DNA of 5,598 nt from Cyanobacteriota bacterium (GCA_025054735.1 JANWZG010000262.1:1-5598); one strand, 5' to 3'. Shown: positions 1 to 5,423, numbered from the stretch's first letter. The notes: a model not told the origin generated them from the letters alone. A program made the numbers and translations.

Positions 1-140
1 AGAATGTTGATAGTCGTAGTTTTGCCCGCTCCGTTGGGGCCAAGCAACCCATAGACTTCGCCCGGCGCAATGGTTAGGTTTAGGTCTCGCAGCACATGGC
101 GCTGTCCAAACCATTTGTTGAGATGTTCAATATGAAGCAC
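1..140 (-). CDS. ABC transporter ATP-binding protein, N-terminal part (cut by window edge)
   Basis: This is the first 46 codons of an ABC ATPase, read leftwards and truncated by the left edge of the window. It would supply ATP-driven power on the cytoplasmic face to the permease encoded just upstream. The translation shows an aromatic A-loop stretch (KWFG, residues 9-12), the beta-strand region ending in APGE (25-28), and a textbook Walker A GPNGAGKTT (34-42). The wording GLLGPNGAGKTT is typical of the DrrA/CcmA-like subfamily that partners ABC-2 permeases. The start is GTG at 140-138. The frame has a TGA stop at 161-159 and no ATG or TTG in between, and GGAGG lies 11 nt upstream. The gene starts 5 bp after the permease stop, so the two are almost certainly cotranscribed and possibly translationally coupled. 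The Walker B and signature motifs lie outside the window. The substrate is unknown. Confidence 0.9.
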   Translation of the reverse strand, partial: MLHIEHLNKWFGQRHVLRDLNLTIAPGEVYGLLGPNGAGKTTTINI

Positions 141-145
141 AGATG

Positions 146-919
146 CTATAGCCTCCTTTCAAAACAAAGCATCCGCCGATAGGCTAGCCAACTGCCCAAG
201 ATTGTGATGCCTGCACAGCCAGTTACAAACCAGAGGTGGCTACTTACGTCTTCTAGGGTTTTGCCATCAGCGGCGATTCCAGTCAATGCTTGGTTCATGT
301 GATAAACAGGGTTAAACTCGGCAAGGTTCAACAAGGTGGCTGGAAAAAACTCGACAGGGATGAACGCTCCACCTAGCAGCAACAATGGGATGCCGAAGGA
401 TGCCACCAAGGTGTTAACGTCATCGGTGCGTTGGGCGAGTTGGGTACCTAGTAAGAAACCAACACCGACATAGGTCACGATCGTCAGCAGAATAATCATG
501 CTAGAGAGCACAGGGGAGCCTGTAATGTTGCCACCAAGGGCAATGATTACAGCGTAAACTAGGAAGGTCTGGCCAATGCCGATCGTGCTGTGGGCCAGGA
601 GTATGCCCAAGAAGTAAGAAATGCCGCTCAGGGGTGAAATCAACAGTCGTTTCAGGGTTTGTTGTTCTCGCTCGGCGACAACTGTAGCCACAGTGCCACC
701 TAGGCAGCTAAAAAATAAAGCAGCGCCCACCAAGGTAGAAGGAGCAGTTTGCTGAAAAGCTTCAGCCCTGGAGAGGGGGGTACGATCGTCCAAGATCAGC
801 CCGTTAATGACCAAGATCGAGAGGGGAAAGATACCCCAGAAAACCAAACTGCGCCAGCGCCGAATTAACTCAACCAAAATCCGCTGTGCTACTGCCAGCG
901 TTTCACGCCAATATTTCAT
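146..919 (-). CDS. ABC-2 type transporter permease (DrrB-like)
   Basis: This is a 257-residue integral membrane subunit of an ABC exporter, acting in the cytoplasmic (or thylakoid) membrane with the ATPase encoded next to it. About six hydrophobic segments can be seen, near residues 24-43, 60-81, 100-128, 137-158, 168-188 and 229-247. The first cytoplasmic loop carries EREQQTLKRLLISPLS (83-98), the charged coupling motif typical of ABC-2 permeases. The later stretch GAFIPVEFFP (184-193), followed by FNPVYHMNQAL, is the usual C-terminal signature. The length is normal for the family. The start is ATG 919-917; I see no convincing Shine-Dalgarno before it. It is the first gene of the leftward operon and is divergent from the glycosyltransferase across a 170-bp gap. 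Family members export lipids, glycans, drugs or antibiotics, and the sequence alone does not say which is moved here. Confidence 0.9.
   Translation of the reverse strand: MKYWRETLAVAQRILVELIRRWRSLVFWGIFPLSILVINGLILDDRTPLSRAEAFQQTAPSTLVGAALFFSCLGGTVATVVAEREQQTLKRLLISPLSGISYFLGILLAHSTIGIGQTFLVYAVIIALGGNITGSPVLSSMIILLTIVTYVGVGFLLGTQLAQRTDDVNTLVASFGIPLLLLGGAFIPVEFFPATLLNLAEFNPVYHMNQALTGIAADGKTLEDVSSHLWFVTGCAGITILGSWLAYRRMLCFERRL
152..160 (-). promoter_or_regulatory. Strong Shine-Dalgarno of the ABC ATPase
   Basis: Read on the minus strand this is GAAAGGAGG, a near-perfect anti-16S match lying inside the last codons of the permease gene. It sits 11 nt before the GTG start at 140-138 and supports that non-ATG start. 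Strong Shine-Dalgarno sequences are not seen before most other genes in this window, so this one suggests deliberate internal translation initiation within the operon. Confidence 0.7.
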
Positions 920-981
920 CAGGTAGGTTTTACAGGGTGACCCCCCTCATTATCTGGCATAACTCTGCTGAAAGCGAGTAG

Positions 982-1003
982 AGTCACACCGGATATTGTG
1001 ACT
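982..1003. promoter_or_regulatory. Operator-like dyad between divergent exporter and glycosyltransferase genes
   Basis: Perfect 7-bp arms AGTCACA (982-988) and TGTGACT (997-1003) flank an 8-bp centre. Outside them is one G/T mismatch, then two more matching A/T pairs. It lies in the 170-bp divergent intergenic region, 63 bp from the permease start and 87 bp from the glycosyltransferase start, where a dimeric regulator could control both directions. The half-sites resemble the TGTGA/TCACA of CRP-type sites, but they are in everted order, so I do not call it a CRP site. No good sigma-70 promoter could be placed with confidence in this gap. Confidence 0.35.
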
Positions 1004-1089
1004 TTATGAAACTTACTCCCATGACTGTTGTCCGCTAGCCATATTCCAGCAGTCTCTAGTATTCTTGAGGTGTTGCACGTGGTCAACGT

Positions 1090-2103
1090 ATGACTGTAAT
1101 GGGTGTTTCTCAAGGTAGGCCGCTGGTATCGGTTGTGGTCGAAGGTTACAACCAAGCACAGGAACAAGGCATTGTGGACAATACACTTCATGCCCTTAGA
1201 CATCAAGATTTTCCCCTAGACCAGGTAGAGGTAATTTTAGTTGGCAGTGCTTATCAGTTGCTGGAATGGCAAAGTCTCTGCTATAATCCGGCTCCCTTTC
1301 AGGCGATTAAGCTCGTGGATGGAGGAGATGCAATTTATTACGAACTCAAGAATAAGGGGGCAGCTATTGCGACAGGCGATATTATTGCCTTTACCGACTC
1401 TGATGTTTGTCCACAGCGCAGGTGGCTATCATCCATTGTAACTACTATCCGCCAGGGTGCAGATGCGTCAGTAGGGTTTAGTTTGTTTAAGCGAGCAAAG
1501 GGGTGGGCTGCTGGATCGATCGTGCGCCAAATTGCCGCCTGCATTACCTTTGCCTACGTCCTGGGAAAAATTCGTCACTGGCGATCGGGACAATTACCAG
1601 ATGTGGAAGTGCGGAGTATTGTTGGACACAATGTTGCCTTGCGTCGCGAACTATTCCAACGGTGTCAATATCGCATTGACCAAGGACGGTTGTTAGCATC
1701 TCCCCTGCTGTTCAGCTCTGTAGCTCAAGTGGGAGCGATCGTTGCCTTGCATCCTCAGCAACAAGTGGTGCACTACTTCACATGGACTTACTGGGTAAGG
1801 TTGCATTTTCGCTTTGGTTACGAAATCTATCAACTTCGACGCTTGGATCCCGTTTATCCCAATCAGTGGATTGCTCGCATGGGAATCCTAGAACCCTTGG
1901 TGACCTTGGGTTGGCATATGGTATTAGATATACCCCGCTGGTTGCGGTTTAGTTGTCTGCTGAGCATGAACCCACTACAGCGATGGGGGTTATTGCCCGT
2001 AGTAATGGGCTTGTCTCTAGTGGCCCATAGTGCTGAGATGGTGGGAATGTATTGGACCATGGTGGCTCCAGCAGCCATGAAACAATGGGCAGAATATGCC
2101 TAG
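1090..2103 (+). CDS. Family 2 (GT-A) glycosyltransferase with C-terminal membrane segments
   Basis: This 337-residue protein probably transfers a sugar from a nucleotide-sugar at the inner face of a membrane. The N-terminus has the GT-A opening PLVSVVVEGYNQ (11-22). The metal/nucleotide motif follows as GDIIAFTDSD (96-105), with D103 and D105 as the DxD pair. VGHNVALRRELF (178-189) matches the G-N-A-RR-F motif of bacterial GT2 enzymes. The usual ED catalytic-base motif expected after this is not obvious: the corresponding stretch reads LLASPLLFSS (201-210). Two hydrophobic segments near 264-291 and 299-327 suggest membrane anchoring. The start is ATG 1090, with an in-frame TGA at 1066-1068. 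An ATG at 1099 is an equally possible start, and no well-placed Shine-Dalgarno favours either. Its stop overlaps that of the convergent metal-sensor gene. The sugar donor and acceptor are unknown; a role in surface polysaccharide or glycolipid synthesis is only an inference. Confidence 0.85.
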   Translation: MTVMGVSQGRPLVSVVVEGYNQAQEQGIVDNTLHALRHQDFPLDQVEVILVGSAYQLLEWQSLCYNPAPFQAIKLVDGGDAIYYELKNKGAAIATGDIIAFTDSDVCPQRRWLSSIVTTIRQGADASVGFSLFKRAKGWAAGSIVRQIAACITFAYVLGKIRHWRSGQLPDVEVRSIVGHNVALRRELFQRCQYRIDQGRLLASPLLFSSVAQVGAIVALHPQQQVVHYFTWTYWVRLHFRFGYEIYQLRRLDPVYPNQWIARMGILEPLVTLGWHMVLDIPRWLRFSCLLSMNPLQRWGLLPVVMGLSLVAHSAEMVGMYWTMVAPAAMKQWAEYA

Positions 2104-2537
2104 GTGTCATCAGGTTCGTCTAAGTGGCTGACCACATCCTGGTAAAGATTCAGGATGTGGTGATCATTAAGACAATAAAAGACATTACGTCCCTGTTTGC
2201 GATAGTTGACAAGGCGCATTGCTCTGAGGATGCGGAGTTGATGCGAAACGGCTGACTCTGACATATTGACGATCGCCGCTAAATCACATACACAAAGCTC
2301 TTGAGCAGCCAAGGCAGACACAATGCGCAAGCGATTAGGATCTGCCAGTGAACCGAAAAACTCAGCCATTCGTTGTGCTTTCTCGACACTGAGCACATGA
2401 TGATGCCCTTGGCGAACCGTCTCCAGACTAACAGGGTGCTGAATATCACAGGTTGGTGTCGTGATCGACGGTGGGTCTACCTCTGAACCAACTGCTGAAC
2501 TAACGGTCACTTGAGAAAGAGATGGCGGCATAGTCAT
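2100..2537 (-). CDS. ArsR/SmtB-family metal-responsive repressor, ZiaR-like
   Basis: This is a 145-residue winged-helix repressor that should bind DNA as a dimer and release it on binding zinc or a similar metal. The core runs from about residue 52 (AEFFGSLADPNRLRIVSAL) through ELCVCDLAA (80-88) to the recognition helix SESAVSHQLRIL (93-104) and the wing (NYRKQGRNVFY). Both known metal sites are intact by pattern. The alpha-5 site has D125, H127, H138 and E141, with the same spacing as SmtB D104/H106/H117/E120. The alpha-3N site has C82 and C84, plus N-terminal candidates C30, H34 and H45-H47. CVC rather than SmtB's CVG makes it closer to ZiaR/AztR/BxmR. The start is ATG 2537-2535; another in-frame ATG lies at codon 3. 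It is divergent from ycf39 and convergent with the glycosyltransferase. No efflux ATPase or metallothionein gene is adjacent within view. The family assignment is firm; the exact metal is not. Confidence 0.93.
   Translation of the reverse strand: MTMPPSLSQVTVSSAVGSEVDPPSITTPTCDIQHPVSLETVRQGHHHVLSVEKAQRMAEFFGSLADPNRLRIVSALAAQELCVCDLAAIVNMSESAVSHQLRILRAMRLVNYRKQGRNVFYCLNDHHILNLYQDVVSHLDEPDDT
2131..2161. repeat. Perfect 11-bp inverted repeat inside the metal-sensor C-terminal codons
   Basis: ACCACATCCTG (2131-2141) and CAGGATGTGGT (2151-2161) pair perfectly around a 9-nt loop. It begins 28 nt after the glycosyltransferase stop, so on the plus strand it could act as a 3' hairpin for that mRNA. 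No T-run follows on either strand, so it is not a classical intrinsic terminator. On the minus strand it coincides with the codons for HHILNLYQDVV, the alpha-5 metal-binding helix. Confidence 0.5.
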
Positions 2538-2550
2538 GGACGCAGACGAT

Positions 2551-2577
2551 AAGTGAGTAACACGCTGCTATTCACTT
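2551..2577. promoter_or_regulatory. Candidate autoregulatory operator of the ArsR/SmtB-type repressor
   Basis: This is a 27-bp imperfect palindrome centred on 2564, with outer arms AAGTGA (2551-2556) and TCACTT (2572-2577). Inner matches bring it to 10 of 13 symmetric pairs. It lies 14-40 bp upstream of the repressor ATG, in the gap shared with ycf39. Operators of SmtB/ZiaR proteins are long (about 12-2-12) imperfect palindromes with TGA/TCA cores close to the promoter, so position and general form fit, although the TGA-to-TCA spacing is wider than in the classical sites. A weak -10-like TACACT on the minus strand (2580-2585) abuts it; no good -35 is seen. Confidence 0.42.
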
Positions 2578-2701
2578 CCAGTGTAAGAGATGACAGCACA
2601 CAGGAATGGAGAATTCAGGAATCTCAGGATGAAAACCCGCATTGATAAACAGGTTCTGATAAAATTTTAAGAAACATTAACGGTCTATCATTTTTCTATT
2701 C

Positions 2702-3682
2702 ATGAACGTCTTGATAGTTGGTGCTACGGGTACGCTGGGGCGGCAAGTTGCTCGCCGTGCTTTGGATGAAGGTCATCACGTGCGTTGCTTAGTGCGAGGA
2801 TTTCAACGCGCCGCCTTTCTGAAGGAGTGGGGAGCAGAATTGGTCTTGGGTAATCTTTGCCTACCTGAAACCCTAGTGCCAGCACTCAAAGATATGGATG
2901 CGGTGATTGACGTAGCTACGTCTCGGCCTACAGATGCTATCTGGGAGGTAGACTGGGAGGGCAAAGTGGCCCTAATTCAAGCTGCCCATGCTGCTGGTAT
3001 CAAACGCTTCATCTTCTTCTCGATTTTGGATGCTGAGCAGTTTCCCCATGTGCCCTTAATGAATGTGAAGCACTGCACAGAGGAATTTTTGAAAGCATCG
3101 GGATTGAACTATACTATCCTACGCCCGTCTGGATTTCTGCAAGGGTTAATTGGGCAGTATGCTATCCCAATTTTGGAAAAGCAGGCGGTGTGGGTAACGG
3201 GTGAATCATCACCAATTGCCTACATGGATACCCTAGACATTGCCAAGTTTGCGATCGCAGCCCTCACTCGTCCAGAGACTGAATATAAATCCTTCCCAGT
3301 GGTGGGCACTAGAGCATGGGGAACCCGCGAGATTATCCAAGTGTGTGAGCGCCTATCGGGACAAGAAGCTAAAGTGACTCAGGTGCCACTAGGGGTTATT
3401 CGCCTGGTAGAAAAGGCAGCACGGTTCTTCCAGTGGAGCTGGAACGTTGCCGATCGCCTCACCTTCGCCGAAGTGCTGGCCTCAGGCAAAACCATGACCG
3501 CTCCTATGGATGAGGTATACTCAGCATTTGGGCTGCAACCCCAAGACATGACAACCCTAGAGTCTTATCTGCAAGAATATTTCAGTCGTATTCTCCGGAA
3601 ACTGAAGGAACTGGATTACGAGAAAGAAAAGCAAAAACAGAAGAAGAAAAAGAAAACCCCCTTCAAATCAGGAGCTAAGTGA
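2702..3682 (+). CDS. ycf39: Ycf39-type atypical SDR protein, photosystem II assembly factor
   Basis: This 326-residue protein belongs to the NmrA-like atypical short-chain dehydrogenases. Ycf39 (Synechocystis Slr0399) joins high-light-inducible proteins on early photosystem II reaction-centre complexes and helps deliver pigment and protect the complex; this is family knowledge. Seen here: an N-terminal Rossmann fold with GATGTLG (7-13), then CLVRGFQRAAFLKEWGAELV (29-48) and FIFFSIL (103-109). After these come RPSGFLQGLIGQYAIPILE (141-159), GESSPIAYMDTLDIAKFA (167-184) and LESYLQEYFSRILRKLKEL (286-304), all strongly Ycf39-like. The classical YxxxK catalytic pair is absent, as expected for this group. 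The protein ends in an unusual lysine-rich tail (about 307-326). The start ATG 2702 places the nucleotide-binding motif at the usual distance from the N-terminus. It is divergent from the metal sensor and is followed after 33 bp by cruP, with which it is probably cotranscribed. Confidence 0.93.
   Translation: MNVLIVGATGTLGRQVARRALDEGHHVRCLVRGFQRAAFLKEWGAELVLGNLCLPETLVPALKDMDAVIDVATSRPTDAIWEVDWEGKVALIQAAHAAGIKRFIFFSILDAEQFPHVPLMNVKHCTEEFLKASGLNYTILRPSGFLQGLIGQYAIPILEKQAVWVTGESSPIAYMDTLDIAKFAIAALTRPETEYKSFPVVGTRAWGTREIIQVCERLSGQEAKVTQVPLGVIRLVEKAARFFQWSWNVADRLTFAEVLASGKTMTAPMDEVYSAFGLQPQDMTTLESYLQEYFSRILRKLKELDYEKEKQKQKKKKKTPFKSGAK
3251..3258. repeat. HIP1 octamer GCGATCGC
   Basis: This is a full copy of the HIP1 palindrome, which is abundant in many cyanobacterial genomes, here inside ycf39. 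The core CGATCG recurs 14 times across the window, which supports a cyanobacterial origin. Confidence 0.85.
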
Positions 3683-3704
3683 AATCCTGCTGCCGATACT
3701 AAGT

Positions 3705-3708
3705 GAGG
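3705..3708 (+). promoter_or_regulatory. Ribosome binding site of cruP
   Basis: GAGG lies 7 nt before ATG 3716, in the 33-bp gap after ycf39. It supports this start over the next in-frame ATG at codon 7. An in-frame TGA at 3704-3706 blocks any upstream extension or read-through fusion with ycf39, even though the two genes share a reading frame. Confidence 0.5.
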
Positions 3709-3715
3709 TTGTGGC

Positions 3716-5278
3716 ATGTCTACGATCGCTCAGATGCTGTCATCAATTCCGGGCAATCCCCTAGCTAACCTCCAGCGGGTTGATGCCCTGTGGCAACAGA
3801 TACGTCAGCGTACCTGGGCGACACCGACAGTAATCACCGAGCGTCAAGACTCTCTAGTAGCCCTAGACTGGGATGTGGCAATCGCTGGAGGCACCTTGGG
3901 TATTTTTTTGGGGGCAGCGTTAGCCCAGCGAGGATGGCGAGTTGTGGTCGTGGAACGGGGCTTGTTGCGAGGTCGGGCGCAAGAGTGGAACATTTCTCGT
4001 CGTGAGTTACACGTGCTCCTTACCCTGGAATTGCTGACCGAGCCAGAACTAGCCCAGATTATTGCTAGTGAATATAACCCAGCCCGCATCGCCTTCCACA
4101 AGGGAGTGGAATTGTGGGTTGAAGATGTGCTGAACATAGGGGTAGATCCGGTTGCCCTGCTGGATGTGCTGAAAACCAAGTTTCTGGCTTGGGGAGGAAT
4201 GGTGTTAGAGCACACAACTGTTGTAGGTGCGGTCGTTGGGGATGCAGGGATTCAATGTCAAATCACCGATAGTGCTGGAGAAACCCACACCTTGACAGCA
4301 CGGCTGCTCGTAGATGCCATGGGACATTTTTCGCCGATCGCCCGCCAAGCTCGCCAAGGACAATATCCCGATGCAGTCTGCCTAGTGGTAGGCACCTGTG
4401 CTGCTGGCTTTTCCCATAACGACACTGGCGATCTATTGGTAACCTGCACCCCCATTCAAAATCAATGTCAATATTTTTGGGAAGCATTTCCTGCCCGTGA
4501 CGGTCGTACCACCTACTTATTTACCTATCTGGATGCTGATCCCAGCCGCCCTAGCCTAGAAAGCTTGTTTGAGGACTATCTCCGCCTGTTGCCAGACTAT
4601 CAGCAGGTGGCGATCGCCCAGCTTCAGTGGCAGCGAGCACTATTTGGCATGTTCCCCTGCTATCGCCAAAGCCCCCTAGCTTCTTGCTGGCAGCGGGTGT
4701 TGCATGTCGGTGACAGTAGCGGCAGCCAGTCACCCCTGAGTTTTGGAGGCTTTGGAGCATTGTTGCGCCATCTCCAACGGTTGACCGAGGGTGTGAATGC
4801 CTTCCTACGAGAGGATATGCTCGATCGCTCCAGTTTAGCTCTATTGCAGCCCTATCAGCCTAATCTCTCCGTCACTTGGCTGTTTCAACGCACGATGAGT
4901 GTCGGTGTTCACCAAACCGTCCACCCTGACCAAATTAACCAGTTGCTCTCCGCAGTGTTTGCCGCCATGGCAGCCTGTGGAGATCAGGTGTTAAAGCCCT
5001 TCTTGCAGGATGTAGTGCAGTTTTCGCCCCTCTCCCAAGCCCTGGCCCGTACCTCCTGGGCGCATCCCGGCCTTGTAGCGCGACTAGTGCCCCAATTGGG
5101 CATCCCTACCCTGATGGACTGGATGAAACATTATCTGGCCTTGGGTGGCTACACCCTGCTGGATCAGGCTAGTTCACTCATTAGCCCTTGGCTGGCAGCA
5201 TTACCTGCTCATCAGCAAGCACGGTATCAACGGTGGCTAGAAGCTTGGCACTACGGTGCTGGGCAAGATCACGGCTAA
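3716..5278 (+). CDS. cruP: CruP-type FAD-dependent lycopene cyclase paralogue
   Basis: This is a 520-residue flavoprotein of the CruA/CruP branch of lycopene-cyclase-like proteins. CruP was first proposed as a lycopene cyclase; later plant and cyanobacterial work linked it to limiting carotenoid epoxide build-up under stress, so its reaction is not settled. Seen here: a roughly 50-residue N-terminal lead, then the FAD-binding strand-turn-helix DWDVAIAGGTLGIFLGAALAQ (51-71), with E80 at the ribose-binding position. Next come RGRAQEWNISRRELHVL (85-101) and EYNPARIAF (119-127). A second FAD motif is DAMGHFSPIARQ (200-211), followed by MFPCYRQSPL (312-321), the CruA/CruP counterpart of the cyclase signature. 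VGDSSGSQSPLSFGGFG (331-347) contacts the flavin phosphate. The first glycine of GxGxxG is A57. No transmembrane anchor or signal peptide is evident. It follows ycf39 by 33 bp and probably shares its promoter. An alternative is an uncharacterised CruA-like flavoprotein, but the motif wording favours CruP. Confidence 0.85.
   Translation: MSTIAQMLSSIPGNPLANLQRVDALWQQIRQRTWATPTVITERQDSLVALDWDVAIAGGTLGIFLGAALAQRGWRVVVVERGLLRGRAQEWNISRRELHVLLTLELLTEPELAQIIASEYNPARIAFHKGVELWVEDVLNIGVDPVALLDVLKTKFLAWGGMVLEHTTVVGAVVGDAGIQCQITDSAGETHTLTARLLVDAMGHFSPIARQARQGQYPDAVCLVVGTCAAGFSHNDTGDLLVTCTPIQNQCQYFWEAFPARDGRTTYLFTYLDADPSRPSLESLFEDYLRLLPDYQQVAIAQLQWQRALFGMFPCYRQSPLASCWQRVLHVGDSSGSQSPLSFGGFGALLRHLQRLTEGVNAFLREDMLDRSSLALLQPYQPNLSVTWLFQRTMSVGVHQTVHPDQINQLLSAVFAAMAACGDQVLKPFLQDVVQFSPLSQALARTSWAHPGLVARLVPQLGIPTLMDWMKHYLALGGYTLLDQASSLISPWLAALPAHQQARYQRWLEAWHYGAGQDHG
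4610..4617. repeat. HIP1 octamer GCGATCGC
   Basis: This is a second full HIP1 copy, inside cruP and embedded in the longer palindrome GGCGATCGCC (4609-4618). It reads in frame as coding sequence (VAIAQ), so it does not disturb the protein. Confidence 0.85.
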
Positions 5279-5309
5279 CCACGCCCATGACGATCGCCCT
5301 CACCCTTAT

Positions 5310-5383
5310 CCAGTTCAATCTCTCCAGATCGCAACCGAGATGCCTCTGTCGGCAGACTCTAGGTTGCCTATCCATTGAACTGG
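5310..5383. repeat. Nested inverted repeat / structured element between convergent genes
   Basis: The outer arms CCAGTTCAAT (5310-5319) and ATTGAACTGG (5374-5383) form a perfect 10-bp stem. Inside it, in order, pair GAT 5327-5329 with ATC 5370-5372, and GCAACC 5331-5336 with GGTTGC 5362-5367. Then GAG 5337-5339 pairs with CTC 5357-5359, and TGCC 5341-5344 with GGCA 5351-5354, around a 6-nt loop. All 26 pairs are Watson-Crick, so either strand's RNA would fold the same way. It lies 31 nt after the cruP stop and 34 nt after the stop of the opposing gene. No T-run follows on either strand, so it is not a standard intrinsic terminator. It could be a shared 3' UTR structure, a small RNA, or the remnant of a miniature element. 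Confidence 0.5.
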
Positions 5384-5400
5384 CATGAGACCCATACCTC

Positions 5401-5423
5401 CGATAGTTGGAAGGCTGCTATCG
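5401..5423. repeat. Small hairpin over the end of the right-edge gene
   Basis: CGATAG (5401-5406) and CTATCG (5418-5423) form a 6-bp stem with an 11-nt loop, extendable by one G/T pair. The right arm contains the minus-strand stop codon (5420-5418). There is no T-run on either side. It may contribute to 3' end formation with the larger structure at 5310-5383, but alone it is weak. Confidence 0.25.

Noticed and set aside
983..1002. CRP/SYCRP1 binding site
   Set aside because: The half-sites are in everted order (TCACA then TGTGA) with an 8-bp gap, not TGTGA-N6-TCACA.
919..1206. 95-codon minus-strand open frame across the gap upstream of the permease
   Set aside because: It overlaps the start of the glycosyltransferase on the opposite strand, has no recognisable motif, and its composition is not protein-like compared with the real genes.
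2660..2690. HLR1 (RpaB high-light) site upstream of ycf39, from TTA repeats about 10 bp apart on the minus strand
   Set aside because: Several consensus positions fail, including the C of both TTACA halves; the region is simply AT-rich.
2630..2701. Sigma-70 promoter for ycf39 (TTGATA with TAAAAT, or TTTTAA with TATCAT)
   Set aside because: The spacers are 12 and 15 bp, outside the normal range, so I do not place a promoter although one must lie in or near this gap.
3620..3720. Programmed frameshift joining ycf39 to cruP through the A-rich tract
   Set aside because: The two genes are already in the same frame, a -1 slip stops at once, and TGA codons at 3680 and 3704 block read-through.
3844..4215. 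123-codon minus-strand open frame inside cruP, and the other antisense frames in cruP
   Set aside because: They are shadows of a strongly motif-rich plus-strand gene, low-complexity and serine/arginine-rich, with no independent support.
5310..5383. tRNA gene, suggested by the 74-nt length and a GTTCAATC T-loop-like stretch
   Set aside because: The T-loop-like bases sit in the outer arm with no pairing T-stem, there is no D arm or anticodon arm, and the pairing pattern is one long hairpin rather than a cloverleaf.
5310..5383. Rho-independent terminator
   Set aside because: Neither strand shows a T-run after the stem, and the stem is interrupted by bulges.
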